A stretch of 64,000 nucleotides of DNA, from contig NZ_LR732544.1 in NCBI RefSeq assembly GCF_902506575.1, forward strand, positions 829,296-893,295, given 5' to 3'. Source of the stretch: Streptomyces mexicanus. Its GTDB lineage: Bacteria > Actinomycetota > Actinomycetes > Streptomycetales > Streptomycetaceae. The position numbers and the translations under genes are program-made. Of this stretch, positions 44,508 to 53,607 are shown piece by piece (position 1 is the first letter of the stretch; each line of letters begins with the position of its first letter). The notes under the pieces are model-generated. The model did no database searches, was not told the origin of the DNA, and saw only the letters and a program-made list of their open reading frames with translations.

Positions 44508-45929
44508 TCATTTGGCTCCGGGCGGCTCGGTCGGTTGCTGCCCGAGGTGTCGCAGGCCGCGGTCGAAGACGGTGAGCAGCAGGTACAGGACGGCGGCGCC
44601 GAGCATGACCCAGGCCAGGTGGTGCATGCCCGACGTGCCGGCGTGCTGACCGAAGGACGCGGCGGACGTCGCCGAGGCGATCATCGACCCCAGGTAGGCG
44701 AAGGTGCGCAGCAGCCCGGCCGAGGAGCCGATGCGCTCCGGATCGGCCTGGTGGTAGACGGAGTTCTGCAGAGCCAGATTGTTCGACCCCTGCGGTATGC
44801 CGAAGACCAGTGAGAGGGCGAGGAGCATCCACAGGGGGCTGGCGGTGGTGAGCGTCAGCATCAGCAGGCAGCCGGCGATCTGCCCGGCGGCCCCGACCAG
44901 GAGCTTGCCGCGCACCCCGGTGCGCCTGCCGGTGGTGACCGAGACGGCGATCGCCACGAGGAACATGGGGATCTGTACCAGGCCGGCGTGGAAGGCGGAG
45001 AGTCCGAACCCCTCCTCGGTCCACTGGGTGAAGCCGTAGAGAAAGGCGTACGCGACGACGTAGGCGACCAGCGCGCGGCCGTAGGTGGCCAGCAGGGGCG
45101 GGTTGCCGCCCAGCACCCGCAGGTCGATGAACGGTGTCGCGGCCCTGAGTTCCCGCACCGCGAACCCGGCCGCGGCCACGACGGCGAGCACCAGCAGGTA
45201 CCAGCTTCCCGGGCGCAGGTTCATCAGGAACAGCAGCAGCGCCACCAGCATGGCGGCGAACAGGGCCATGCCCGGCAGGTCGAGCCGTCCGGCCAGGCTT
45301 CCCTGCCGGGCGGACTCTTGCCTCCGGGGCTGCTTGGGCAGCCGCAGCCCCAGCGCGACCGCCACCGCGGCCAGGGGCACGTTGAGCGCGAAGGTGGAGC
45401 GCCAGCCGCCCACGCCGATCAGCACACCGCCCAGCAGAGGGCCGACGACGGCGATGGTCTGGCCGGCGACGGCCAGGGCGGTCAGCACACCCGCCGGACT
45501 GTCCTGCCCCGTGCGCCGGGCCTCGCTGCGCAGCAGAGCCATCGCGGCGGGATACCCGGCGCAGGTGCCGAAGCCGAGCAGTACCCGTGCCGCGATGAGC
45601 GTCCCCAGGCCGGGGGCCAGGGCGCCGCCGATGCCGGCGACGCCGACGAGGCTCGTGCTGACCAGGAAGAGCCGGCGGGGTCCGAAGATGTCGATCAGCC
45701 GGCCCACGATCGGCTGCCCGAGGGCGGTGGCCAGGTACAGGGCCGAGACCAGCCAGGCGGTCTGCGCAGGCGGTGCGCCCAGAGCCGCACCGATGGGCAC
45801 CAGCGCGACCGCGATGATGGTGGAGTTGATCGGGTTGAGGACCGAACCCAGCATGACCGGCGGGATCAGCCGGCGGTCGAAGCCCGTGGCCGTCGTGCGC
45901 TCGTGGGCGGCTGTGCGCTGGTCAGTCAT
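44508..45929 (-). CDS. MFS transporter (DHA2-like), MarR-controlled
   Basis: A 473-residue membrane transporter with twelve to fourteen helices. Helix 1 contains MLGSVLNPINSTIIAVALVP, helix 2-3 loop VGRLIDIFGPRRLFLVSTSL, and a mid motif VAGQTIAVVGPLLGG typical of DHA2 drug:H+ antiporters. It overlaps the upstream MarR gene by eight bp (45922-45929), so the two form an operon and the regulator probably controls export of its own ligand, most likely a toxic compound. Confidence 0.9.
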   Translation of the reverse strand: MTDQRTAAHERTTATGFDRRLIPPVMLGSVLNPINSTIIAVALVPIGAALGAPPAQTAWLVSALYLATALGQPIVGRLIDIFGPRRLFLVSTSLVGVAGIGGALAPGLGTLIAARVLLGFGTCAGYPAAMALLRSEARRTGQDSPAGVLTALAVAGQTIAVVGPLLGGVLIGVGGWRSTFALNVPLAAVAVALGLRLPKQPRRQESARQGSLAGRLDLPGMALFAAMLVALLLFLMNLRPGSWYLLVLAVVAAAGFAVRELRAATPFIDLRVLGGNPPLLATYGRALVAYVVAYAFLYGFTQWTEEGFGLSAFHAGLVQIPMFLVAIAVSVTTGRRTGVRGKLLVGAAGQIAGCLLMLTLTTASPLWMLLALSLVFGIPQGSNNLALQNSVYHQADPERIGSSAGLLRTFAYLGSMIASATSAASFGQHAGTSGMHHLAWVMLGAAVLYLLLTVFDRGLRHLGQQPTEPPGAK

Positions 45930-46368
45930 GGATGAGCCGCCCCAGCACGGCCATGGCCGCGATCACGGTCTGCCGCTCCTCCTCCGTGCACTTCTCCTGC
46001 AACTGGCCGGCGAGCCACTCACGCCGGGCCTGGCGGTCGTCCTCGGCCCGTCGGCGTCCTTCGGCGGTCAGCGCGATCAGCAGCCGGCGCCGGTCGTCCG
46101 GATCCGGCCGCCGCTCCACCAGCCCCAGCCCGACCAGCGAGGCGACGGTCGCCGTCATCGACTGGTGCCGTGCCCCTTCGACGGCTGCGAGGTCGCTCGT
46201 CGTGAGGCCGTCGTTGCCGATCAAGCGGGCCAGCACGGACGCCTGGGGGAGGGTGAGGTCGCCGGCGTCGGCGGCGCTGCGGATACGGCGCCTGAGGCGG
46301 CCGATGACCGTGCGGACCGCTTGCGAGGCGTGGAGTGCCGAAGGTGACAGCGGCGGATTCTCGCTCAT
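45922..46368 (-). CDS. MarR-family regulator
   Basis: A 148-residue winged-helix MarR regulator. The HTH covers about residues 40-90 (LPQASVLARLIGNDGLTTSD, then AAVEGARHQSMTATVASLVG), with the wing RRPDPDDRRRLLIALTAEG. It is the first gene of the operon with the MFS gene, eight bp of overlap. A perfect 21-bp palindrome 30 bp upstream is its likely operator. Ligand unknown. Confidence 0.92.
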   Translation of the reverse strand: MSENPPLSPSALHASQAVRTVIGRLRRRIRSAADAGDLTLPQASVLARLIGNDGLTTSDLAAVEGARHQSMTATVASLVGLGLVERRPDPDDRRRLLIALTAEGRRRAEDDRQARREWLAGQLQEKCTEEERQTVIAAMAVLGRLIHD

Positions 46369-46397
46369 ACCCGCGACGATAATTCCTTCAGGCTGAG

Positions 46398-46418
46398 CTG
46401 TACAGGTTACCTGTACAG
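46398..46418. promoter_or_regulatory. Perfect 21-bp palindrome, candidate MarR operator
   Basis: Arms CTGTACAGGT and ACCTGTACAG flank a single T. The site lies 30-50 bp upstream of the MarR ATG, the usual place for an autoregulatory operator. Confidence 0.75.
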
Positions 46419-46744
46419 TAACCCGTGCGGATCACCGCCCGGTGGCGGCCTTCGCGAGGGCAGAGGGGGGATGCTGGGGCCGCCGGCCGTCGAGGCGGCC
46501 CGCGCGGGTGGGGTGGTGTCGACGACGTCCAGGGCGCCGGCCCTCGTCGCCCAGCTCGGCGGTGCGGGCGGATGTGTCGTGAGCCGCCACGAGGATGGTC
46601 TGTCTCCGTCAGCGCACGCCGGGTGGCCCGAGCCGGAGAGGCAAAGGCCCCCATGCGTGAGGGTGTGCGCCGTCCCGTCATCAGGACGGCGCACACCTGG
46701 CACAGGTGAACGAGCCAGGTCGCTCCGGGTCGTGGCGCGCCGCG
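46419..46744. other. Gene-free stretch
   Basis: No gene; contains the terminator hairpin at 46662-46697. The first part could hold promoters for the MarR gene. Confidence 0.5.
46662..46697 (-). terminator. Strong terminator after the esterase gene
   Basis: A 14-bp perfect stem (GGTGTGCGCCGTCC / GGACGGCGCACACC) with an eight-base loop, 48 bp past the esterase stop on the minus strand. Confidence 0.8.
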
Positions 46745-47716
46745 TCAGCGGGTGTGCAGCGCGGCGCGGAGGGTGCCGGCCGCCATGGTGATCGCCGCCT
46801 CGGCGGCGTGGGTCTCGCGCAGGGCGTTGAGCATCACGAAGTCATGGATGACACCCTGGTAGCGCACGGCGGTGACGGGGACGCCGGCCGCACGGAGCTT
46901 GTTGGCGTAGGCCTCGCCCTCGTCGCGCAGCACGTCCGCCTCGGCGGTGATGACGAGGGCCGGAGGGAGGCCGGTGAGCTGGTCCGTGGTGGCGCGCAGC
47001 GGGGAGGCGGTGATCTCCGCGCGCTGCTTCTCGTCGGTGGTGTACTGGTCCCAGAACCACTGCATACCGTCGCGGCGCAGGAAGTAGCCCTCCGCGAACC
47101 GGTGGTAGGAGCCGGTGTCGAACGACGCGTCGGTGACCGGGTAGAACAGGACCTGCTGGACCAGGGGTACGTCCCCCCGCTCCTTGGCCATCAAGGTGAG
47201 CGCGGCGGTCATGTTGCCGCCGACGGAGTCGCCGGCCACCGCGATCCGGCCGGCGTCCAGCCCCTTCGCGGCGCCGTCGGTGACGATCCAGCGGGCTACG
47301 GCGTAGTTCTGCTCGATGGCGACCGGGTAACGGGCCTCGGGGGAGAGATCGTACTCGGGGAAGACCACGGCGGCGCCCGCCCCGACGGCGAGTTCGCGAA
47401 CGAGACGGTCGTGGGTGTGGGCATTGCCGAAGACCCAGCCGGCGCCGTGGATGTACAGGATCACGGGCAGGGTGCCCTCGGTCCCGGCGGGCTTGACGAC
47501 ACGGGCGCGCACAGTGCCCGTCGGGCCGCCGGAAACGGTGACCCACTCCTCGTCGACGTCCGGCTTGGCGATGTCGCCCGACTGCACCTGGTCGACGGCC
47601 TTGCGGCCCTCGGCCGGCGGCAGGTCGAACAGATAGGGCGGGTTGGCGGTGGCCTCTGCGAAAGCGGCCGCCGCCGGCTCCAGCACCGGCTGAACCGGCT
47701 CGAACGTGTGGGACAT
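46745..47716 (-). CDS. Alpha/beta hydrolase of the hormone-sensitive lipase family
   Basis: A 323-residue esterase. The oxyanion-hole HGAGWVFGNAHTHDRL (HGGG type) is near residue 90, the nucleophile Ser is in VAGDSVGGNM near 168, the Asp in TAEADVLRDEG near 263 and the His in QGVIHDFVM near 293. This is the HSL/type IV carboxylesterase layout. The N-terminus has a helical lid (PPYLFDLPPAEGRKAVDQVQ). No signal peptide, so probably cytosolic. Substrate ester is unknown. Confidence 0.9.
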   Translation of the reverse strand: MSHTFEPVQPVLEPAAAAFAEATANPPYLFDLPPAEGRKAVDQVQSGDIAKPDVDEEWVTVSGGPTGTVRARVVKPAGTEGTLPVILYIHGAGWVFGNAHTHDRLVRELAVGAGAAVVFPEYDLSPEARYPVAIEQNYAVARWIVTDGAAKGLDAGRIAVAGDSVGGNMTAALTLMAKERGDVPLVQQVLFYPVTDASFDTGSYHRFAEGYFLRRDGMQWFWDQYTTDEKQRAEITASPLRATTDQLTGLPPALVITAEADVLRDEGEAYANKLRAAGVPVTAVRYQGVIHDFVMLNALRETHAAEAAITMAAGTLRAALHTR

Positions 47717-48191
47717 ACGGACTCCTGGGACTCATGCGCGTGACGGTGTTGCCGACGGGGCGGCCCGTACCAGATCCGGAGAATCCAGAAGATCTGGATG
47801 ATCCGGAGGATCCAGAGGGTAGGGAGGATTTGGAGGTGCGCCGGGCCGTCCAGGGACACGCTAGAACCGGCTGAACGGCGTCCCTTGCACCTCTGTGCAC
47901 CGACTCTGACCTCACCGTGCACGCAGGGACGGGCGGCGCATCTCCGGGCAAGGCTCCGTGCGCCGACCGGTAACCGAGCCGGTCGTCTCCGGATCGGCGT
48001 CACCGGCGAGCAGGCGCGGCGCGTGACTCCGGCCTCGCCGCCACGTTCGTCCGCTCGGGTCGCTGACCGGTGGCGTGCCGTGCTGGGGCCGGCACACACG
48101 CCGCCCACGCGGCCTCGGACCGGGCACGGGAACGGCCCGGCACCGTCGGCGCGGTGCCGGGCCGTGCGGTGCGCGGTACGGCGTGGGTCCG
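47717..48191. other. Gene-free stretch
   Basis: A 475-bp gap with short repeats of GATCC-type near 47780-47820 and a strong hairpin at 48132-48165. No gene was recognised. Confidence 0.55.
48132..48165 (-). terminator. Terminator after rpmJ
   Basis: Perfect 14-bp stem ACGGCCCGGCACCG / CGGTGCCGGGCCGT with a six-base loop, 26 bp past the rpmJ stop. Confidence 0.8.
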
Positions 48192-48314
48192 TCAGCCCTG
48201 ACGGGCCTTGAACCGGGGGTTCTTCCTGTTGATCACGAAGGTCACGCCCCGCCGGCTCACCACCTGGGCGCCCGGCTTGGCCTTCAACGAGCGCAAGGAC
48301 TTGCGTACCTTCAT
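48192..48314 (-). CDS. rpmJ: Ribosomal protein bL36, zinc-independent form
   Basis: A 40-residue bL36 of the large ribosomal subunit, [20 protein letters not shown] followed by [20 protein letters not shown]. The Cys ligands of the zinc-containing form are absent, so this is the C-minus paralogue that substitutes when zinc is scarce. GGAGGAG lies before the ATG. It is encoded beside a C-minus bL33, with a decayed bL31B between them. Zur-type control is known for such paralogues elsewhere; no clear box was seen here. Confidence 0.93.
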   Translation of the reverse strand: MKVRKSLRSLKAKPGAQVVSRRGVTFVINRKNPRFKARQG

Positions 48315-48370
48315 CACGATCTCCTCCGGGGTGAGCGGACGGGTCTTGCCGTCACGGACGGGCGGCGGTG

Positions 48371-48497
48371 CTACGGCCGTGGCGCCGTGTCGACGCGTTC
48401 CATCCGGCCTGCGGTGTCCACGACGCGTGAGGTGCCGGTGCACAAGGAGTGGCTGCCGACGAGCCTCGACGGCGACGACGGGATGGGCTGTTCGCCC
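48371..48497 (-). pseudogene. Decayed ribosomal protein bL31B
   Basis: Between bL33 and bL36 the minus strand keeps the end of a zinc-independent bL31: [10 protein letters not shown] in one frame (48456-48485), then after a shift [20 protein letters not shown] with RVDTAPRP before a stop at 48371. This lines up with the family end (PVVDVEISSASHPFYTG, KARVLDTAGRVERF). The N-terminal half is missing and the frame is broken, so no bL31B is made from here. Confidence 0.75.
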
Positions 48498-48500
48498 AGG

Positions 48501-48665
48501 TCAGCGCTCTTCCCGGAACAGGACGTGGGCGCCGGCCACCGGGTCGTACTTGCGCAGGACGAGCCGGTCGGGGTCGTTCAGACGGTTCTTGCGGGTCACA
48601 TAGGTGACTCCGGTGCCCGCCGTCGACTTCAGCTTGACGACGGGTCGTGTGGTGCTGCGTGCCAT
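48501..48665 (-). CDS. rpmG: Ribosomal protein bL33, zinc-independent form
   Basis: A 54-residue bL33: starts [20 protein letters not shown], continues [20 protein letters not shown] and ends [14 protein letters not shown]. It has none of the four cysteines of the zinc-ribbon form. The ATG at 48665 is preceded by GGAAGGAGCC on the minus strand. It is the first gene of the bL33-(decayed bL31B)-bL36 group and likely replaces the zinc form under zinc limitation; this role is known for paralogues and inferred here. Confidence 0.93.
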   Translation of the reverse strand: MARSTTRPVVKLKSTAGTGVTYVTRKNRLNDPDRLVLRKYDPVAGAHVLFREER

Positions 48666-48848
48666 GAGGCTCCTTCCGTGACCACCCGAGCCTTGAATGA
48701 CTCGGGCATGTCAGACAGCCTTCACAACACCACCACCTGCCGCCGCATTCCCGGCGTTCGGCGCCCTCCGTACATCCCGTTCGCCTCCGCACATCCGGGG
48801 GGGCAGAAATCGCGGATATCTCCTGCTCGGGCGTCGGTACCAGGCCGC

Positions 48849-49916
48849 TCACTCGGTTTCCCAGTCCCAGGCGTCGAAGTAGGCGGCCACCCCGCTGCGG
48901 CGGGCCTCCGCGAGGGCGCGCAGCCGCGCGAAGTCCCGAGGCGGCATCAGCGCTTCCCATGCGCCCAGGGGAAGCACGCGGGCCTCGTCGTGCTCACGGG
49001 GGTCCAACGCGATGCCGCGGATCTGCTCCGCGGTGAGCCGGCCGCCGTCGAAGACCAGGCCGAGCGTGCTGTAGGGCCACGCGGCGCCGGGCAGCCCGTA
49101 CACCGTCGCCAGCAGACGTGGCGGGCCGGGCACCGTCAGTCCGGTCTCCTCCCGGCACTCACGCACCGCCGTCTCCCAGGGGCGTTCGCCGGGATCCATC
49201 GTGCCGCCCGCCAACTGCCAGGGGCGGGCGGGCGAATAGACGGAGTGCAACTGCAGGGGCCGGTCTTCCTCGTCGGTGAAGTACACGCAGGCGAAACAGG
49301 TCGCCTTCGGCACCGTCTCGGCGTAGACCTCGGTCGGCATCCGACCGGATCCCTCACTTCCGTCCCGCAGGCCGGGTCCGGTCGCCTGCTCGCCGAGGGT
49401 GGCCGGCACCTCCAGGCGCGTCATCCGCATCAGGGCCGCACTGCCGGCGAACCCCAGCTCGCGGTACAGCGGTGCGGCCTCCTCGCTGGCGTGCAGCTCG
49501 AACAGCGTGACGTGCTCGGTGCGCAGTCGCGCGAGGAGGGCGGTCACCACCGCCCGGGCGTACCCGCGGCGCCGGAACCCGGGGCGCGTGGCGACGACGT
49601 GCACGCGCGCGGCCAGCCCCTCGGGGTAGGCCGGCGCCGGGAGCATCGAGTGGATCAGGCCCAGGGCGCAGGCGGCCATCGAGCCGTTCGGCGCGTCGAT
49701 GACGTACGCCCGCGCATCCCCCGTCGTGGTCAGCCGGGGTGCCAGCTGGGTGGTGCACCGCCGGATCCACTCCTCGCTCAACGGCTCGGACAGGACGTAC
49801 GCGGAGTGCATCCGCACGATGCCCTCGGCGTCTGCGGGCGTCGCCACGCGGGCCACCGGTGGTCGCCCGGTGCCCGGCGCCCCGGCGGTCGGTGCGGGTG
49901 TCGTGTCGCGGTTCAT
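48849..49916 (-). CDS. GNAT acetyltransferase-NUDIX hydrolase fusion
   Basis: A 355-residue two-domain protein. The N-terminal GNAT domain (about 20-165) has the acetyl-CoA motif RPGFRRRGYARAVVTALLAR and LYRELGFAGSAALM. A linker to about 205 joins a NUDIX domain (about 205-330) whose box reads GGTMDPGERPWETAVRECRE plus ETGL, with the Glu metal ligands intact. Such fusions occur in Streptomyces; a joint substrate (a nucleotide or amine-containing compound) is assumed but unknown. A start at 49916 begins MNRDTTPAPTAGAPGTGRP. Confidence 0.88.
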   Translation of the reverse strand: MNRDTTPAPTAGAPGTGRPPVARVATPADAEGIVRMHSAYVLSEPLSEEWIRRCTTQLAPRLTTTGDARAYVIDAPNGSMAACALGLIHSMLPAPAYPEGLAARVHVVATRPGFRRRGYARAVVTALLARLRTEHVTLFELHASEEAAPLYRELGFAGSAALMRMTRLEVPATLGEQATGPGLRDGSEGSGRMPTEVYAETVPKATCFACVYFTDEEDRPLQLHSVYSPARPWQLAGGTMDPGERPWETAVRECREETGLTVPGPPRLLATVYGLPGAAWPYSTLGLVFDGGRLTAEQIRGIALDPREHDEARVLPLGAWEALMPPRDFARLRALAEARRSGVAAYFDAWDWETE

Positions 49917-50411
49917 GAAAATTCTCCCCCCAGGCGGGTCGGTGTCGTGTTCGGCGCGCAGGCGGGTCGGTGTCCGGTGGCCGTGCTCGACCGGCTCCGG
50001 GCCGTCGTGGGCGGCACCGAGCCGGGTCCGGTCACGGCCACGCTGCCGTCGGAGTCGTCGCGCAGGAGGTCGCCGAGTTCGAAGTCACCGTGGGTTTCTA
50101 CCCCACCCCCAGGGGCACCGGATCCTCGTGCAGCACGACGGCACGCCGCCCTGCGACGCGCACCGGTCGGACACGGGCGAGAGGACGCTGGTCCGCCTCG
50201 GATCGGACGGACAGGCCCGGCACCTCGGACACGAAGGAGCCCCGGTCGACGGGCCGAGCCCGGCGACGGCGACCGGGAACCGCCACCGGGCAGGGCATGC
50301 TCGCCTGCCGCGTCGAGGCGGCCCTGACAAGGCAGAGCCGTGCGGTCGGCCGTCGACGATGCGGGCACGACGGCCGGGAGGAAGCCGGGACGAAGTCGGG
50401 AGGAAGCCGAC
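49917..50411. other. Gene-free stretch
   Basis: No gene recognised between the GNAT-NUDIX start and the OsmC fusion. The GGGAGGAAG ribosome site for the latter ends the stretch. Frames on both strands are shadows. Confidence 0.55.
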
Positions 50412-51071
50412 ATGAAGATCCAGACCCGGTGCGGGCGGAGCATCGAGGTCACGCGATTCGCCCCGCCAGGGATGCCGGCCTCCATGGGGCGCGTCGTCCT
50501 GGAGACCGCCTGCACACCCCGGGACGAGGGCGGACTGTGGGTGTCGATGACGCCGGAGGAGGCCAGGAGCCTGGCGGCCCTGCTGCTGGTCCAGGCGGCC
50601 GCCGTGGATCCCGTGCCCTGCGGCGCATCCGGACAGGTGGAGGTGGTTCCGGTCGTCGGCGACGCCTACGAGGTGCACGTCCGCGGTCATGTCGTCACGG
50701 TCGGCCGGCCGCACTCCGACGCGGCCGGGGACACCGCGCCCACACCCGTGGAACTGTTCGTGTCCTCCGTCGCCGCCTGCGCGGCCCAGCACGCGGGCCA
50801 CTTCCTCGACTGGCACTGCGTCAGCCGTGACGGACTTCGCGTCCAGGGAACCTTCCGCATGGCCGACGACCGCCCGGCCCGAGTGTCCGAAATCTCCCTC
50901 ACGGTGCAGGCCCCGGCCCTGCCCGAGGAGCGTCTTGCCGCGCTGCGCGCGGTGATCTCCCACTGCACGGTGAGCAGCACACTGGCGCGGCCCCCCGAGA
51001 TGCACGTCAAGGTGGTGCGCGAGGCGCCGCGCGGGGCGACGGCGCCGTCGCGGCCCGGCTCCGTCCGATGA
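50412..51071 (+). CDS. OsmC-like protein with an extra N-terminal domain
   Basis: A 219-residue fusion. Residues 1-66 (MKIQTRCGRSIEVTRFAPPG, TACTPRDEGGLWVSMTPEEA) form a small domain of unknown family. From about 80 to 200 an OsmC-like peroxidase domain is visible: EVHVRGHVVTVGRPHSDAAG, APTPVELFVSSVAACAAQHA and the final ISHCTVSSTL. OsmC/Ohr proteins reduce organic hydroperoxides with cysteines, and C-terminal ISHC fits the peroxidatic/resolving Cys arrangement. Its place next to phosphoketolase and the sulfur genes fits an oxidative or sulfur stress role. The N-terminal domain may target a substrate; unknown. Confidence 0.82.
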   Translation: MKIQTRCGRSIEVTRFAPPGMPASMGRVVLETACTPRDEGGLWVSMTPEEARSLAALLLVQAAAVDPVPCGASGQVEVVPVVGDAYEVHVRGHVVTVGRPHSDAAGDTAPTPVELFVSSVAACAAQHAGHFLDWHCVSRDGLRVQGTFRMADDRPARVSEISLTVQAPALPEERLAALRAVISHCTVSSTLARPPEMHVKVVREAPRGATAPSRPGSVR

Positions 51072-51160
51072 AGGTGCCGGGCCTCGCCCACCGGGGGGCG
51101 ATCGAGTGATGGACGGGCGTCACCGGTGAGCCGGGCCGCCGTCGCGGACACCGACCCGCT

Positions 51161-51192
51161 TCGGCCCGGCCGGCCGTCGGGGGCCGGGCCGA
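51161..51192 (-). terminator. Terminator after phosphoketolase
   Basis: Perfect 11-bp stem TCGGCCCGGCC / GGCCGGGCCGA with a ten-base loop, 31 bp past the phosphoketolase stop on the minus strand. Confidence 0.7.
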
Positions 51193-51222
51193 GCGGCCGG
51201 TCGTCCGTCCGGGCAAGGCCGG

Positions 51223-53607
51223 TCAGCTCTCCCAGGACCAGTCGGCGACCTCCGGCAGGTCCTTGCCGTGGGCGCGGATCCAGGAGTGGTGGCGCAGCCG
51301 CACGTCTTCCATGCGCTGGCGTACGGCCGCGGCGCGCACGGCGAGGCCGGGGACGCGGTCGATGACGTCCATGACGAGGCGGTACCGGTCCAGGTCATTG
51401 CTGACCACCATGTCGAACGGAGTGGTCGTGGTGCCGATCTCCTTGTAACCGCGCACGTGCAGGTGCCGGTGGCCGGTGCGGCGGTAGGCCAGGCGGTGGA
51501 TCAGCCACGGGTAGCCGTGATAGGCGAAGATCACCGGCTTGTCGGTGGTGAACAGCCCGTCGTACTCGAAGTCGCTCATGCCGTGCGGGTGTTCCTCGGC
51601 GGGCATCAGCCGGGCGATGTCCACGACGTTGACGACGCGCACGGCCAGCTCGGGCAGGTGCCGGCGCAGCAGCTGGGCCGCCGCCAGCACCTCCTGGGTG
51701 GGCACATCTCCCGCACAGGCCAGGACGACGTCGGGTTCCCGGCCGCCGTCCTCGGTGCCCGCCCACTCCCACACACTCGCGCCGCGCGCGCAGTGCACCT
51801 TCGCGTCCTCCAGGGAGAGCCAGTCGAAGCAGGGCTGCTTCCCGGCGACGATCACGTTGACGTAGTCGCGGCTGCGCAGCGCGTGGTCGGCCACCGACAA
51901 CAGCGTGTTGGCGTCCGGCGGGAAGTACACGCGGACCGCCTCGGGGCTCTTGTTGAGAACATGGTCGACGAACCCGGGGTCCTGGTGCGAGAACCCGTTG
52001 TGGTCCTGACGCCACACATGGGAGGTCAGCAGATAGTTCAGGGAGGCGATGGGCGCGCGCCAGGGCAGGCGGCGGGTGGTGCGCAGCCACTTGATGTGCT
52101 GGTTGACCATCGAGTCCACGATGTGCACGAAGGCCTCGTAGCAGGAGAACAGGCCGTGCCGCCCGGTGAGGAGATAGCCCTCCAGCCAGCCCTGGCAGGT
52201 GTGCTCGGAGAGGATCTCCATGACCCGGCCGTGCCGGTCGAGATGTTCGTCCACCTCCAGCGTCCTGCCCTGCCAGGCCTTGCCGCTGGCCGCGTAGACG
52301 GCCTCCAGACGGTTGGAGGCCGTCTCGTCGGGCCCGACGAGACGGAAGTCGCGCCGGTCGGCGGTCGCGGCCATGACGTCCTGAAGCAGCGCGCCGAGAA
52401 CGCGGGTGGGTTCGTGCAGCGTCGCCCCGGGCTTGTCGACCTCGACGGCGTACTTCTCCAGCGGCGGCAGCGGCAGCTCGCGCAGCAGCAGTCCGCCGTT
52501 GGCGTACGGGGTGGCGCCGAGCCGGCGGGAGCCGGCCGGGACACAGGCCAGCACATCCGGGCGCGGAGCGCCGTGCGGGTCGAAGAGTTCCTCGGGCCGG
52601 TACGAGCGCAGCCACGCCTCCAGCTGCCGCAGGTGCTCGGGGTTGTCCCGCACGGCGGCCAACGGCACCTGGTGTGCGCGCCAGGTGCCTTCCACGGGCA
52701 GGCCGTCGACCTCTGCCGGGCCGGTCCAGCCCTTGGGCGTGCGCAGCACGATCATCGGCCAGCGGGGCCGCTCGGTGACGCCGTCCTCGCGGGCGGCGCG
52801 CCGGATCGCGGTGATGCGGTCGACCGCGGTGTCCAGGGCGGCGGCCAGGGCGCGGTGGACGGCCGCCGGTTCGTCCCCGGTGACGTGCAGCGGGTCGTGG
52901 CCGTAGCCCCTGAGGAGGTCGTCGAGCTCGGCCTCGGGCAGCCGGGCGAGCACGGTCGGGTTGGCGATCTTGTACCCGTTGAGGTGGAGGATCGGCAGCA
53001 CCGCCCCGTCGTGGACCGGGTCGAGGAACTTGTTGGAGTGCCAGGACGCGGCCAGCGGTCCGGTCTCCGCCTCCCCGTCACCGATCACCCAGGCCACCAG
53101 CAGGCCGGGGTTGTCCAGCGCGGCGCCGTAGGCGTGCGAGAGCGCGTAGCCGAGTTCGCCGCCCTCGTGGATCGACCCCGGCGTCTCGGGGGCCACGTGA
53201 CTGGGCACCCCGCCGGGGAAGGAGAACTGCCGGAAGAGCCGCGCCATGCCGGCCGCGTCGCGCGTGACGTCCGGATAGGTCTCGGTGTACGAGCCCTCCA
53301 GCCAGGAGTTGGCCAGCACGGCGGGCCCGCCGTGCCCGGGGCCCCAGACGCACAGGGCGTCCAGATCACGGCTCTTGATGAGGCGGTTGAGGTGGGTGTG
53401 GACCAGGTTGAGGCCCGGTGAGGTGCCCCAGTGGCCGAGCAGGCGCGGCTTGACGTGCTCCGGGCGCAGCGGCTCGGTCAGCAGCGGGTTGTCCATGAGA
53501 TAGATCTGGCCGACCGCGAGGTAGTTCGCGGCGCGCCAGTGCGCGTCCAGCGACCTCAGCTCGTCGTCGGTCAGCGGGGCGGGCGCCTGCTGCGTGTCGA
53601 GGGACAT
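51223..53607 (-). CDS. xfp: Phosphoketolase (D-xylulose-5-phosphate/fructose-6-phosphate)
   Basis: A 794-residue thiamine-diphosphate enzyme that cleaves xylulose-5-phosphate (and often fructose-6-phosphate) to acetyl-phosphate and a triose or erythrose phosphate. [20 protein letters not shown] near the N-terminus, [10 protein letters not shown], and [20 protein letters not shown] (the ThDP motif near residue 180) are intact, as is the C-terminal [16 protein letters not shown]. Phosphoketolases bypass glycolysis when oxygen or redox is limited. GAAAGG precedes the start. A strong terminator and its own promoter region suggest a single-gene unit. Confidence 0.95.
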   Translation of the reverse strand: MSLDTQQAPAPLTDDELRSLDAHWRAANYLAVGQIYLMDNPLLTEPLRPEHVKPRLLGHWGTSPGLNLVHTHLNRLIKSRDLDALCVWGPGHGGPAVLANSWLEGSYTETYPDVTRDAAGMARLFRQFSFPGGVPSHVAPETPGSIHEGGELGYALSHAYGAALDNPGLLVAWVIGDGEAETGPLAASWHSNKFLDPVHDGAVLPILHLNGYKIANPTVLARLPEAELDDLLRGYGHDPLHVTGDEPAAVHRALAAALDTAVDRITAIRRAAREDGVTERPRWPMIVLRTPKGWTGPAEVDGLPVEGTWRAHQVPLAAVRDNPEHLRQLEAWLRSYRPEELFDPHGAPRPDVLACVPAGSRRLGATPYANGGLLLRELPLPPLEKYAVEVDKPGATLHEPTRVLGALLQDVMAATADRRDFRLVGPDETASNRLEAVYAASGKAWQGRTLEVDEHLDRHGRVMEILSEHTCQGWLEGYLLTGRHGLFSCYEAFVHIVDSMVNQHIKWLRTTRRLPWRAPIASLNYLLTSHVWRQDHNGFSHQDPGFVDHVLNKSPEAVRVYFPPDANTLLSVADHALRSRDYVNVIVAGKQPCFDWLSLEDAKVHCARGASVWEWAGTEDGGREPDVVLACAGDVPTQEVLAAAQLLRRHLPELAVRVVNVVDIARLMPAEEHPHGMSDFEYDGLFTTDKPVIFAYHGYPWLIHRLAYRRTGHRHLHVRGYKEIGTTTTPFDMVVSNDLDRYRLVMDVIDRVPGLAVRAAAVRQRMEDVRLRHHSWIRAHGKDLPEVADWSWES

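Noticed and set aside
48666..48848. Search for a Zur box before rpmG
   Set aside because: No TGAAAATG-N-TTTTCA-like palindrome was found, so zinc control is not claimed from sequence.
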